Positions 38,084 through 47,366 of a stretch of 64,000 nucleotides of DNA are shown here, piece by piece. The notes below the pieces were generated by a model, which saw only the letters and a program-made list of their open reading frames with translations, ran no database searches and had not been told where the DNA came from. The position numbers and the translations under genes were made by a program. The first letter of the stretch is position 1, and each line of letters begins with the position of its first letter. Source of the stretch: Gammaproteobacteria bacterium (GTDB lineage: Bacteria > Pseudomonadota > Gammaproteobacteria > Nitrosococcales > Methylophagaceae); contig JAQWIT010000013.1 of the NCBI GenBank assembly GCA_029248745.1, positions 248,001-312,000 of the forward strand, read 5' to 3'.

Positions 38084-38136
38084 TCTAGTGGTACTGTACA
38101 TGAGTACTAATTAACTTGTTATGTGAACTAAGTCAC

Positions 38137-38164
38137 ACCCAATTGTTTATATTGGGTTTTATTT
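38137..38164 (+). terminator. Hairpin with T tract before the SUMF1-like gene
   Basis: ACCCAAT (38137-38143) pairs with ATTGGGT (38151-38157) over a 7-base loop, followed by TTTATTT. No plus-strand gene ends nearby, so this may be a leader attenuator for the gene at 38255, or a chance hairpin. Confidence 0.35.
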
Positions 38165-38254
38165 CACATTTTGATATTGATGTTGACCAAGTTTATTTTG
38201 GGTTATAGGATGATTTAGTCTAGAAAACGATTTTCAAGGTATATGGGATTATAA

Positions 38255-39070
38255 ATGGGGTTTATTAGAAGATCTGTTGGTTTTATGAGTTTTTTTCTCA
38301 TACCTTTTAGTTTACTAGCAGAAACTGATTTAGAAAGCTTATTACCTGAGATGGTTGATATTCCAACAGGCCAGTTCAAAATGGGTTGTGTGAGTGGTAT
38401 CGATTGTAAGCCAAGAGAAAAACCTGTTCATAATGTAAGGATTTCCTCTTTTCAAATGGCAAAAACAGAGGTGACCACAGAGTTGTGGGCGGCCTGTGTC
38501 GATGCTAAGGGCTGTACGCACATTCCTGATAATAACGGCTGGGTTGAACCCAATATGCCTGTTCGTTATGTTTCATGGGATGATTTGCAAATTTTCTTAA
38601 CTTGGCTAAATAGTGAGACAGGATCTAATTACCGTCTACCTTCGGAATCAGAATGGGAATATGCCGCTCGTGCAGGCACTGCAACCCCATTTCATACAGG
38701 CCCGTGTATAACACCAGAGCAGGCCAACTTTGAAGGTAACATTTTTCTGGGCGCGGGTTGTGAACATCAGACTGAGAATCGTAAGCGTGCTTTGCCTGTT
38801 GCCAGTTTTGAAGCCAATGCCTTTGGTTTACATGATATGCATGGCAATGTTTGGGAATGGGTACAAGATTGTTGGCACTTTAATTATGATGGAGCGCCAG
38901 CTGATGGATCTGCTTGGACGGGATCAGGCAGTCAATGTGAACGTCATGTTATGAGGGGCGGGACATGGCATGGTTCGGTTAGCTATATGCGTTCTGCATA
39001 TCGATTTAGATACCCCAGGGAAATCCGAACAGGTGGGCTTGGTTTTCGTCTGGCGCGTTCGTTCAATTAA
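38255..39070 (+). CDS. Formylglycine-generating-enzyme-fold (SUMF1) protein, exported
   Basis: A signal peptide ends near SLLA-E, so the protein is probably periplasmic. The domain shows MVDIPTGQFKMG, KTEVTTELW, YRLPSESEWEYAARAGT, GNVWEWVQDCW and the final RGGTWHGS...GGLGFRLAR, a full SUMF1/FGE fold. Several cysteines (GCVSGIDC, ACVDAKGC) suggest disulfides. No sulfatase or kinase partner is beside it. It could be a binding module rather than an oxidase. Confidence 0.82.
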   Translation: MGFIRRSVGFMSFFLIPFSLLAETDLESLLPEMVDIPTGQFKMGCVSGIDCKPREKPVHNVRISSFQMAKTEVTTELWAACVDAKGCTHIPDNNGWVEPNMPVRYVSWDDLQIFLTWLNSETGSNYRLPSESEWEYAARAGTATPFHTGPCITPEQANFEGNIFLGAGCEHQTENRKRALPVASFEANAFGLHDMHGNVWEWVQDCWHFNYDGAPADGSAWTGSGSQCERHVMRGGTWHGSVSYMRSAYRFRYPREIRTGGLGFRLARSFN

Positions 39071-40019
39071 TTATCATCAAGTGCTTGATAAACTTCAATG
39101 TGATTTCGACCTGCATTTTTAGCTTGATACAAAGCAATATCAGCATGGTTTAATAATTTATCGACAGTACTTTTTTCATCTAAGCTTGTTAAACCAAAAC
39201 TCAGGGTGACGGAAAAGTCAGTACTTGGGCTGGCTGCATGCTTACTCATGTCTTGTTGAATACGAGAGAGTAACTTAATGGTATTCTCTTGATTTGTGTT
39301 AGGTAAGGCGAGGATAAACTCATCGCCGCCATAACGGGCAAAAATATCCGTTTCGCGTATTGCTTTTTCGAACACGTTACTTGTTGTGACTAAGAGCTGA
39401 TCCCCAAAGCTATGACCAAACTCATCGTTAAATACTTTGAAGTTGTCAATATCCATCATTACGAGGTAAGTGGAAATTTATGGCGTTGAGAATGGGCGAA
39501 TACCGATTCGAATCGTTCAAAAAAGGCACGTCGATTGAGACAACTTAGCAAAGGATCGGTATTGGCATTTGGTTTTGCCTTGGCGTGGGCCGTTCTTAAT
39601 TGATGTTCAAGTTGTTTTTGTTCCGTGACATCAAACGCTATTTCTAAACGAACAGTCCGGCCATTATGCCATTTTATAGCTTGGGCTTGGGCTTGATACC
39701 ACTTGCCGGTATCCGGGTTTTCAAATTCAGAGTGGTGAACGCCTGTCGATTGATTATCTTTATTAACTAAGTCTTGTCTTGTGCAAGAATCGCATAACTT
39801 TACTTGTGATTTATCTTGAAGATGGAAGCATGTGCTAGGATTTTTTTCTTTCCATTCTGATTGACCATATTGGTTTAGATAAATCAGTTCTTGGGTTTCG
39901 AGATCTGAAACATAAACAAGGGCGTGCAAAGCATCTAAGGTAGTTGACATGCACTTCAAGTTATATTCGATATCTCCAGTTAGGGATTGTCCAATTGTAG
40001 GGATATCTGAATTTACCAT
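39067..40019 (-). pseudogene. PAS-GGDEF diguanylate cyclase, frameshifted
   Basis: The first part (from 40019) carries a PAS-like sensor (LHALVYVSDLETQELIYLN, a cysteine set CFHLQD, CDSC) and the beginning of the cyclase domain (NTDPLLSCLNRRAFFERF), stopping after FPLTS near 39460. The remainder (MMDIDNFKVFNDEFGH, the active site RYGGDEFILALP, and ADIALYQAKNAGRNHIEVY) is one frame over, to 39067. One extra C in the ACCTCG run restores it. The catalytic GGDEF is otherwise intact, so a sequencing slip is possible. Confidence 0.82.
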
Positions 40020-40363
40020 TTTTATTTAGTTACCAAAACCCAAGGGTGCTGCGTAATAGATGCTTTTCCAATCCCTGGTAAAGCATTTACCAGGATTATA
40101 TGACAATCTAAACCCTTTTTGTGACTGTTTCAGGATTTTACCCCTCCAGATAATACAGTTTTGCGCGATATGATTTATTAAAGATTATTTGTTGGCTCAT
40201 ATCGTTCCAAAAACGTGTCATATGACATATCAAAATTGTTATTTTCAGTTAAATAACATACAAAGAAATTTAAGTCTTTTATTGCACTGTTTAAGCTGTA
40301 TATTCCGTACTTTTTTAAAGTTATTGCCTAGTGCAATATGAGATTGGATACGGAGAGAGTTAA
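40020..40363. promoter_or_regulatory. Divergent control region with two palindromes
   Basis: This 344-base gap lies between the cyclase relic (minus) and the TonB receptor (plus). It contains a 9-base inverted repeat CCTGGTAAA-GCA-TTTACCAGG at 40074-40094, extendable with a one-base bulge, and a perfect 12-base palindrome TGTCATATGACA at 40216-40227. Both look like dimeric-regulator sites. I found no cobalamin-riboswitch consensus and no clear Fur box. Confidence 0.5.
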
Positions 40364-42418
40364 ATGAAATCAGTTTTTCGCCCTGTTTTGTCAGGTGTGT
40401 GTTTATTGAGTGCTTCCACATATAGTTTTGCTGAAGATATAACGTTTGATGATATGACAGTTACTGCGACGAGAAGCGAACGGTCTGCATTAGAAGTGCC
40501 TGCTAGTATTAGTAGCAAGTCTGGCGATGAAGTTAAGGCTGATAAAGCCAGTACACAGCGTGAATTGTTGAATTCAATTGCCGGTGTCCGTATTTCACAA
40601 ACGGGTTCAACGATTGGACATATGACGGCTATTCGTTTACCGACGGGTACAAAAGCCTATTACTTGTTTTTACAAGATGGTATCCCATTGCAGTCATCCG
40701 GTTTTTTTAACCATAATGGTTTGGCGTATTCAAACTTCACGTCGGCAGGTTCAGTGGAAGTCCTTAAAGGGGCCGGTACGGCACTGTATGGTTCTGATGC
40801 TGTTGGCGGTACGGTCAATGTTATTTCAAATGACCCTATGAAAAACTTGGGTGTTAAAGGAACTGTCGAATTTGGCGATAGAAATTTCCAGCGCTACGGC
40901 ATTACAGGTGGGACTGAGATTGATAAGGATTCAGCGGTTTCAGTGCAGGCTTCCCATACAGAAAGTGATGGCTGGCGTAATAACTCTGATTATGATCGTC
41001 AAGAATTGTCAGTTAATTATGTTAATGATTTAAATGATGACAATACGGTTAAATTAGCTTTTAATGCCAATAAATTTGAGTCGGGCATGACCAGTGATAT
41101 TAAGGATTTTAGGAGTTACAGAGATGACCCAGATTATGTAGGTGACAATGTAGAACGTGTACTGGCACTGCCAGAAGGTATTGACCCAACGAGAAAATTT
41201 GATTTCGCAAGATTAAGTGCAGAATGGCAGCATCAGCTTGATGACATGACAGCGTTAAGCACAATTGTTTATTTAAGAAGCAATCGTAATCGTTATTCAG
41301 CGACTTGGGAAGGAAATGTTTCTTCAAATGATAATGAAGAAAAAACAGTTGGCCTATTGTTCAACGCAGCTATGGACTTCGGTCGTTTTAGGGTGATTTC
41401 AGGGGTGGATGCTGAATATACAGAAGGTACACGTAAAGTAACACAAGACTTTGACACAACTGTGCGTGGGAAGTTTATACCGCAAGGAGACATTTTTGAC
41501 TATGATGTTGATTATAAAGCCTTGGCACTTTATACACGTGTCGAAATCGATTTGACTGGCCAGTTAACGTTAGGTTTTGGTGGCCGTTACGATATTAATC
41601 AGTTTGATTATACGAATAATACGAGTAACGGCATCTATGGTGGCACATATTTCCGCCCAGATTCTAGTGAAGATAATACATACAACCATTTTAGTCCTAA
41701 AGCTGATTTAACTTACCGTATTGATACAAATCAAATAGTTTATGCACGTTATGCAAATGGTTTTCGAGTTCCACAGGTGAGTACGCTTTATTCCTTAAAA
41801 GATGATGAAAGGGCTCAGAGCTTTGATGAAGAAGTGACAGATACTTTTGAAATTGGCTATAAAGCGAGATTGAATCAACATCAATTCGAAACTGCGGTAT
41901 ATCATTTGATAATTGATGATACGATTGTTTCTCAAAATAATGGTGAATTTAGTGTTAATGTCAATGCTGGTAGAACGCACCATACAGGAATCGAGGTTTC
42001 TTTAGCATCTCAGTGGACAGAGGAGTGGGCGACAAGAGTGGCTTACAGTTTCTCTGAGCATGAGTTTGATGATAGCGATAGCTTTGGTGATAACGAACAG
42101 GCAAGGGCACCTGAAAACTTAGGTAATGCTCGCCTAATTTATACGCCTAAGGCTGTACCGGGCTTATTGGCTCTAATCGAATGGGAACATGTCGGTTCGT
42201 CTTGGATGGATGATGAGAATACGATGCGTGATCCAGGTTATGATTTGGCTAACGTTAAAGTGAATTATGAACTGAATCAGCATTTGACACTTTTTGGTCG
42301 TGTTAATAATCTAACAAATCGTTTATATGCTGAGAGTGCAATATTAGGGCGCTATGGTGCTAACTATAGACCTGGTGCACCACGAGAAGCCTTTATCGGT
42401 TTCGAATATAAACTTTAG
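40364..42418 (+). CDS. TonB-dependent outer-membrane receptor
   Basis: This is 684 residues with a signal peptide ending SFA-E. The TonB box is probably ITFDDMTVTATRSE, followed by the plug domain (LNSIAGVRIS, VEVLKGAGTALYGSDAVGGTVNVIS) and a beta barrel ending in aromatic FEYKL. It takes up an iron, copper or other chelate across the outer membrane. The downstream secreted CxCC Asp-box protein and thioredoxin-like protein point toward a redox-active metal rather than a carbohydrate, but the ligand is not determined. Confidence 0.92.
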   Translation: MKSVFRPVLSGVCLLSASTYSFAEDITFDDMTVTATRSERSALEVPASISSKSGDEVKADKASTQRELLNSIAGVRISQTGSTIGHMTAIRLPTGTKAYYLFLQDGIPLQSSGFFNHNGLAYSNFTSAGSVEVLKGAGTALYGSDAVGGTVNVISNDPMKNLGVKGTVEFGDRNFQRYGITGGTEIDKDSAVSVQASHTESDGWRNNSDYDRQELSVNYVNDLNDDNTVKLAFNANKFESGMTSDIKDFRSYRDDPDYVGDNVERVLALPEGIDPTRKFDFARLSAEWQHQLDDMTALSTIVYLRSNRNRYSATWEGNVSSNDNEEKTVGLLFNAAMDFGRFRVISGVDAEYTEGTRKVTQDFDTTVRGKFIPQGDIFDYDVDYKALALYTRVEIDLTGQLTLGFGGRYDINQFDYTNNTSNGIYGGTYFRPDSSEDNTYNHFSPKADLTYRIDTNQIVYARYANGFRVPQVSTLYSLKDDERAQSFDEEVTDTFEIGYKARLNQHQFETAVYHLIIDDTIVSQNNGEFSVNVNAGRTHHTGIEVSLASQWTEEWATRVAYSFSEHEFDDSDSFGDNEQARAPENLGNARLIYTPKAVPGLLALIEWEHVGSSWMDDENTMRDPGYDLANVKVNYELNQHLTLFGRVNNLTNRLYAESAILGRYGANYRPGAPREAFIGFEYKL

Positions 42419-42423
42419 TCTAT

Positions 42424-42462
42424 AAAGAGGTCATTAATGTTAGTTTAAAGGCCTCTTTTTTA
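42424..42462 (+). terminator. Hairpin between TonB receptor and Asp-box gene
   Basis: AAAGAGG (42424-42430) pairs with CCTCTTT (42452-42458) and is followed by further Ts. The loop is long (21 bases), so it may be only a partial terminator that lowers expression of the next two genes. Confidence 0.5.
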
Positions 42463-42482
42463 ACCTAATATTGGGAGAAATT

Positions 42483-43688
42483 GTGAATAAATTCGGCCAA
42501 ATGGCATTGTTGTGTTTAGGATTAAATATGACTGCGCCTGTGGCATTGTCAGAGCAAGCTAATGACGAGTTTAGTGCCGATGTGCAGCCCGTCTTTTTTG
42601 CTGATAATGTATCCAGCCTTGATGTTAAGTATGTTGATAAAACAGTTCATTTACTATCAAGTAAAAAAATTGATGGTAACGATAGTATTTGGTATCAATC
42701 TTCCCCCGATGAAGGTATGACTTGGTCAGATGCGGTGAATATTACGCAAGGCATTTCAATTCAAGCTAGGGTCAGACGAGGTAATGATGCCCGACTGGCT
42801 GTTCAAGGAACGAATATTGTTGCAGTTTGGATGACAAAGCGAGAAGGTAACCGTCATAATGCTGGGCCGATGATGGCGATGGCTTCTCATGATAGTGGTC
42901 AAACTTGGCAACAGATTGATACGCCTGCCGATTGGGATGGTCCACATGGTTTCTTTGCAATGGATGCCAATGCTGAGGAAATGAGTCTGGTTTGGTTGGA
43001 TAGCCGGACGAAAATAGGTGATGGTGCAACGCAAGGTTTACATTTTGCAAAAAGTCTTGATGGTGGGATGAGTTGGTCGGCTAATCAAACGTTAGATGAG
43101 CGTAGTTGTGCTTGTTGTTGGAATACGGCGAAGTATGACGATGAAGCTTTTTATGTACTATACCGAGACAAAGATCCATCAGATATGACGCTGGGTAAAG
43201 TCGATGCAGAACAACAATGGCAAGCTTTAAGCACCGTTGGTGAGTTTGATTGGGATTTTCAGGGCTGTCCTCATATAGGGGGTAGTTTTGCTTTTGATAG
43301 TCAGCATGAATTAATACATAGTACGGTTGGAACGGGGCACCCAAAAAAAACAGGTACTTATTATTTACGTTCTCATGATAAGGGGAAGACATGGACATTG
43401 CCTCATCGTCTTGGTGGCGAGACGGCTGTTCATAGTGATTTAGCAGTCTCTTCCAGCGATGGTACCGTTATTGCCGCATGGGATATGATTACGGAGAATG
43501 GGTTTCAGATTATGGTTGCAGAGTCGGACAATCAAGGTCAGTCCTGGTCGGATCAGGCACTATTATCAACTTCGGGTATCCGTGCATCACACCCACGTGT
43601 TGTTGCCATTGAAAATGGTTTTTTGGTGTTGTGGACGGAAGGTCGCGCTAACAAACCTCAGTCCTTACGAGCAGTGAAAATAGATTAA
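42483..43688 (+). CDS. Exported Asp-box (sialidase-like) beta-propeller with CxCC motif
   Basis: The GTG at 42483, after GGGAGA, gives a signal peptide ending near ALS-E. At least five Asp boxes repeat along the chain (SPDEGMTW, SHDSGQTW, SLDGGMSW, SHDKGKTW, SDNQGQSW), indicating a beta-propeller. Between blades three and four is ERSCACCWNTA, and later FQGCPHIGG; these cysteines could bind a metal. Database-style names call this exo-alpha-sialidase, but I see no sialic-acid pathway here. It ends one base before the thioredoxin-like gene. Confidence 0.8.
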   Translation: MNKFGQMALLCLGLNMTAPVALSEQANDEFSADVQPVFFADNVSSLDVKYVDKTVHLLSSKKIDGNDSIWYQSSPDEGMTWSDAVNITQGISIQARVRRGNDARLAVQGTNIVAVWMTKREGNRHNAGPMMAMASHDSGQTWQQIDTPADWDGPHGFFAMDANAEEMSLVWLDSRTKIGDGATQGLHFAKSLDGGMSWSANQTLDERSCACCWNTAKYDDEAFYVLYRDKDPSDMTLGKVDAEQQWQALSTVGEFDWDFQGCPHIGGSFAFDSQHELIHSTVGTGHPKKTGTYYLRSHDKGKTWTLPHRLGGETAVHSDLAVSSSDGTVIAAWDMITENGFQIMVAESDNQGQSWSDQALLSTSGIRASHPRVVAIENGFLVLWTEGRANKPQSLRAVKID

Positions 43689-43689
43689 G

Positions 43690-44160
43690 ATGACTACTTT
43701 ACGTTTATGGCTCTTTGCCAGTTTTGTGCTCTTTTCAGGGCAATTGCAGGCAGAGCAGGTCAAACCATTTGTAAAAGGCTCATTTTCTGCAATACAACAG
43801 CAATATGAAGGTCAGGCTTATCTTGTTTTGTTTTGGGGTAAAGACTGTGCATATTGTATGAAAGAGTTGGCTTTTCTTTCACCCCTATTAAAAGCGAACC
43901 CCGCTGTGACATTGGTCACGGTAGCGACCGATCCCTTCTTAGATGAGTCTTTTATCCGTGACAAAATGGCCGAATTTGATTTGGCTGAAGCAGATAACTG
44001 GGTGTTCGCTAATGAATATCCGGAGATGCTCTATTTTGATGTAGAGAAACGTTGGCGTGGTGAATTACCTCTCACGTATTTATCAAATGGTAAAGATATT
44101 GTTCGTAAAAGTGGCCTACTAAAAGAGGCTGACATAGCTGCTTGGTTACAAACGTTTTAA
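43690..44160 (+). CDS. Periplasmic thioredoxin-like (TlpA-type) protein
   Basis: This is 156 residues with a signal peptide ending LQA-E. The thioredoxin fold carries the active-site motif CAYC in VLFWGKDCAYCMKEL, with the cis-proline strand near LPLTYL. It probably keeps cysteines reduced in an exported partner. The start is one base after the CxCC Asp-box gene, so that protein is the obvious candidate client. This link is inferred from position. Confidence 0.82.
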   Translation: MTTLRLWLFASFVLFSGQLQAEQVKPFVKGSFSAIQQQYEGQAYLVLFWGKDCAYCMKELAFLSPLLKANPAVTLVTVATDPFLDESFIRDKMAEFDLAEADNWVFANEYPEMLYFDVEKRWRGELPLTYLSNGKDIVRKSGLLKEADIAAWLQTF

Positions 44161-44272
44161 TCATTGGTTTAATTGCTTAATGACTTGTACTAACTGTATT
44201 CAATAGATTCTTTTTGGTATCTGTCTGTTATTAACGTAGAATATCTTGCTTAAGGTTAATAGGGATACCGAG

Positions 44273-44524
44273 ATGCTTGATCCTAAGAAAATAGAAGAAG
44301 TGGTACAAGGTTTAGCGAGCGCATTACCACCTGGTTTGACTGCGATGCAATCAGATGTCGAAAAAAACATCAAAACAGCACTAAGTGGCATGTTTGCAAA
44401 ACTGGATTTGGTCACGCGAGAAGAGTTCGATGTTCAAACACAAGTTTTGCAACGGACACGTGAGAAATTAGAAGCACTTGAAAAACAAGTTGCTGAGTTA
44501 AGCGAATCACAAGACAAAGAATAA
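44273..44524 (+). CDS. ubiK: Ubiquinone biosynthesis accessory factor UbiK
   Basis: This is an 83-residue protein of the BMFP/YqiC family that helps assemble the cytosolic Ubi complex. MLDPKKIEEVVQGLASALP is the typical amphipathic start, and the C-terminal half is a coiled coil (LQRTREKLEALEKQVAELSE). I start at 44273 rather than the ATG at 44246. In many gammaproteobacteria ubiK lies beside comM, and a comM remnant follows ppnP here. Confidence 0.9.
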   Translation: MLDPKKIEEVVQGLASALPPGLTAMQSDVEKNIKTALSGMFAKLDLVTREEFDVQTQVLQRTREKLEALEKQVAELSESQDKE

Positions 44525-44529
44525 ATTGT

Positions 44530-44844
44530 ATGTCAGCGTTTAATAATGTCACGGTAACACGTGAAGCGAATGTCTATTTTGATGGTAATGTCACAAGCAG
44601 AGTGGTTACATTTGAAGATGGAACGACGAAAACCTTGGGCATTATGATGCCGGGTGAATATACCTTTGGGACAGAGAAAGCAGAGCTAATGGAAATTTTA
44701 GCAGGTGAACTCACCTATTGCACAGCTGGGACAGATATTTGGTTGTCTGTGAAAGGTGGTGAATCATTTAATGTGCCAGCCAATTCCTCCTTTGATTTGA
44801 GAGTGAGAACGCTGGCTGATTATTGTTGTTCGTACCTTGATTAA
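44530..44844 (+). CDS. ppnP: Pyrimidine/purine nucleoside phosphorylase PpnP
   Basis: This is a 104-residue cupin of the UPF0345/DUF1255 family. It splits nucleosides with phosphate into base and ribose-1-phosphate, with broad specificity in E. coli. Family segments are ANVYFDGNVTSR, TLGIMMPGEYTFGT, MEILAGEL and SFNVPANSSF. It sits six bases after ubiK and is followed by a terminator. Confidence 0.9.
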   Translation: MSAFNNVTVTREANVYFDGNVTSRVVTFEDGTTKTLGIMMPGEYTFGTEKAELMEILAGELTYCTAGTDIWLSVKGGESFNVPANSSFDLRVRTLADYCCSYLD

Positions 44845-44871
44845 CAGTCGGTGATGTTATAAATGTATAGA

Positions 44872-44896
44872 GGCCGCTGACGAGCGGCTTTTTTAT
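44872..44896 (+). terminator. Rho-independent terminator after ppnP
   Basis: GCCGCT (44873-44878) pairs with AGCGGC (44883-44888) around a GACG loop, followed by a T run. It ends the ubiK-ppnP unit. Confidence 0.82.
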
Positions 44897-44943
44897 TTGT
44901 TACGATAGCCTATTACCCATCAAAAATAGATAAGAATATCTAT

Positions 44944-45270
44944 ATGAGTGTAGCCACGGTTTACAGCCGTGCGATTGTTGGAATGGAAGCCCGTGTGGTC
45001 ACGGTAGGAGTACATTTGTCGAACGGCTTGCCAAGCTTATCCATCGTTGGGATGGCCGAAAAGGCGCTAAAAGAGAGTAAAGATCGGGTTCGCAGTACTT
45101 TACTCAATAGCCAATTTAATTCTCCACCTCAACGTATTACGATTAATTTAGCGCGTGCCTATCATCGTATTTTAAAAGTTGCGCGAACGATTGCTGATTT
45201 GGCTGATTGTGAAGCGATTGAAACTATACATCTGACACAGGCGATTGGGTATCGTCGGATGGACACATAG
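44944..45270 (+). pseudogene. comM: ComM/YifB with large internal deletion
   Basis: The frame is open for 108 residues. The first 70 ([36 protein letters not shown]) are the ComM N-terminus up to RITINLA. The last 38 ([27 protein letters not shown]) are its extreme C-terminus. About 400 residues, including the whole AAA+ ATPase core, are missing in frame. ComM is a branch-migration helicase needed for integrating transformed DNA. A stable product without the motor would not have that function. Confidence 0.9.
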
Positions 45271-45581
45271 AGATAAGTAAGGATGAGCTAGGCACCTCTA
45301 AAAGAAGATGTTCTGAAAGTGAGAAAAACAGAACTGAAGTCAGATAAATATCCCTTCGGTAAGCTTGTCTGAGGTAGAAAACCCGCAAATTATCGCGAAA
45401 AAAACTGAGAATTAATTTCGCTGATCCTTTTGATCACGGCTCTAGTAGTTAATAGTTGAGTTATGACTGCTATATCGGGATAGAATAAGGGATTACAGTT
45501 AAATGTCTTATGCTGAATTTTGGGGTTACTAATTCAAAACAAGGCATATAGAATGGGTGCTAAATATAAATGAGGGTATGT
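45271..45581. other. Intergenic region upstream of the lar unit
   Basis: About 310 bases hold no gene I can support. They must contain the promoter of the downstream six-gene unit. The best pair is TTGAGT (45456) with TAGAAT (45481) at a long 19-base spacing, which is weak. I see no clear NikR-type operator. Confidence 0.4.
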
Positions 45582-47366
45582 ATGTCAGATAGCAGTCAGA
45601 TTGAAAGAGAGAAAGTATTACTCGCAGCGTTAACGGGTACAAATGCAAATCCGAATTGGTTGACCAGTGATATGGTCGATGCGTTATTGGGTGGACACGG
45701 TATGTTGAATATCGCCATCTTTAATATTGCGGATGTGATTGTTTCAGAAATGAGGCGGGGCACAGATACCGATCTACATCTCGTTAATGCACCGACACAG
45801 CCACTTGATGAGGTATTAAAGAAAACAATTAATGTGGCTATCAAAGCGGGTTGCGATCCTGCTAATGCAGCGTTGTTAAGTGCTTCAATGCTCTATCTGA
45901 CTGGAACTAAAGCACAAGTCGGTATTCCGGCGGGAAATCGAAAACTCGGTGCCAGTGCACGTATGATCGCAGGTGTCGATCGCTGTGGTGTTGCTGCGAT
46001 TCCAACGGCTAAGAGAAATAATAAGGTATCTGGATTTGCCGCGGTGATGGCAATCCATCAGGCGATGTTGAACGGTGAACTCTGTGATGTCAGTGGTTAT
46101 GATGTGGTCTGTTCTGGTGGCGGTATTATTGGTCATAGTCGGTTGGGTGAAGATATTATTTTCCCTTCCATGGCTGAAAACGGGGCACGTATCGGAACGC
46201 AAGCGATGATGGATACCATGGCCGGCGCGGGTATGAACCCGTCTAAATTCAATGCAGCTCTATTTGGTGCAGCAGCCATTCTAGAAATTATCCATCCGGA
46301 TGCTGATGTCGCTGAAAAATATGGTCCACATGGCAAGGTGACTTCAGCATATATTGCAGGGAAAGTTGCTGCTGAAACAGCAGGCTTACCGGATAAATTA
46401 CACGTCCGAATTACTGGCCAAGAATATGAAACGGGCCAAGTGATTGGCGATCTTGGCTTAATTTTGAAGGATATCGGTGGTCCTTCGGTAATTGGTATTA
46501 TGGCGCTTGGTGAAATTGTCGGCGTGTTTGAAGAAGGGATTGCAGGTGCATCTGCAGGGCCGATTAACCCACCACTGGGTCATGTGGCAGCTGATGCAGT
46601 CATTGCCATGAAATGTTTGCTTGAAGAAGGCGCTAATCAGCCTGATGTGAGTGCGGCACTTAAAAAGCGTCGTTATGATGGTAGCTTTGATCCAGAAACA
46701 TCGATGATCGCGATGAATGTGGTGGCTAAGAAAGCAGCACAGTTGCAATCTGGTACTGTCACGAATTCACTCATACTAGCTTCTGAGCCTGTGCGTGCCC
46801 AAGCCATTTATAGACGTGCTGTTATGGCCTATGAGTATCTGTCTGAGGGTAAAGGGCTTGAAGAGGTTGTTCATGACCTTGATAAAGAGCGCCAAGAGTT
46901 GGTGGAAGCCAACGTAAGTCAATACTTGAGCGAGATGTCGGGCAAAGATGTGAAGATTCGTCTAACTTATATCGGGCCGGGCGCACGTCGTAAAAGTAAA
47001 TTGGCCAAACAGTGGTTGGCTTTTGATGCGCATCTTGATTTTGAAATTGTCGTGGATGGCGAGACGACAATTTTAGAACGTTTTTCTGACCAAGTTATCC
47101 CCGATATTGCAACGGGCAAGCGTCGAGAGCTTGCTTGGGCAGCTCAGATGGCAGAGCCGCTTGCCAATGAAATGTTATTGGCATCTAATGTTGTTCTCAA
47201 TATTACGGTACCGGCGACAGTTGCTGCTGCGATGGGTAAAATGACCCCAAAAGAGGCCGGAACCGTTGCACAGGGTGCAGGCTTTGTAACAGCGGGTATA
47301 CCTGGCTCAAATGCTAATGCAGAAGCAGCCGGTAAGCTTGCTATTGAAGTTATGAACCACTCATGA
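45582..47366 (+). CDS. Unassigned 594-residue cytosolic protein, first gene of the lar unit
   Basis: I do not recognise this family. GAGGG at 45572 favours the ATG at 45582 over 45570. No signal peptide or membrane segment is seen. The first 400 residues are rich in Gly/Ala, with striking conserved-looking loops: GGHG (37-40), GNRKLGASAR (118-127), CSGGGIIGHSRLGED (177-191), HPDAD (238-242), GPHGK (248-252), then GQEYETGQVIGD and GPINPPLGH. A C-terminal region follows (YIGPGARRKSK, FSDQVIPDIATGKRREL). It resembles neither LarA nor known racemases. It overlaps the LarC2-like gene by four bases, so the two are translationally coupled. Confidence 0.85.
   Translation: MSDSSQIEREKVLLAALTGTNANPNWLTSDMVDALLGGHGMLNIAIFNIADVIVSEMRRGTDTDLHLVNAPTQPLDEVLKKTINVAIKAGCDPANAALLSASMLYLTGTKAQVGIPAGNRKLGASARMIAGVDRCGVAAIPTAKRNNKVSGFAAVMAIHQAMLNGELCDVSGYDVVCSGGGIIGHSRLGEDIIFPSMAENGARIGTQAMMDTMAGAGMNPSKFNAALFGAAAILEIIHPDADVAEKYGPHGKVTSAYIAGKVAAETAGLPDKLHVRITGQEYETGQVIGDLGLILKDIGGPSVIGIMALGEIVGVFEEGIAGASAGPINPPLGHVAADAVIAMKCLLEEGANQPDVSAALKKRRYDGSFDPETSMIAMNVVAKKAAQLQSGTVTNSLILASEPVRAQAIYRRAVMAYEYLSEGKGLEEVVHDLDKERQELVEANVSQYLSEMSGKDVKIRLTYIGPGARRKSKLAKQWLAFDAHLDFEIVVDGETTILERFSDQVIPDIATGKRRELAWAAQMAEPLANEMLLASNVVLNITVPATVAAAMGKMTPKEAGTVAQGAGFVTAGIPGSNANAEAAGKLAIEVMNHS

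Noticed and set aside
40020-40363. Cobalamin riboswitch ahead of the TonB receptor
   Set aside because: I could not find the conserved B12-box core; only simple palindromes are present.
45582-47366. Calling the 594-residue protein lactate racemase LarA or a pyrimidine/AMP phosphorylase
   Set aside because: The length, motif order and glycine loops do not match LarA or the thymidine-phosphorylase family. I could not defend any family name.
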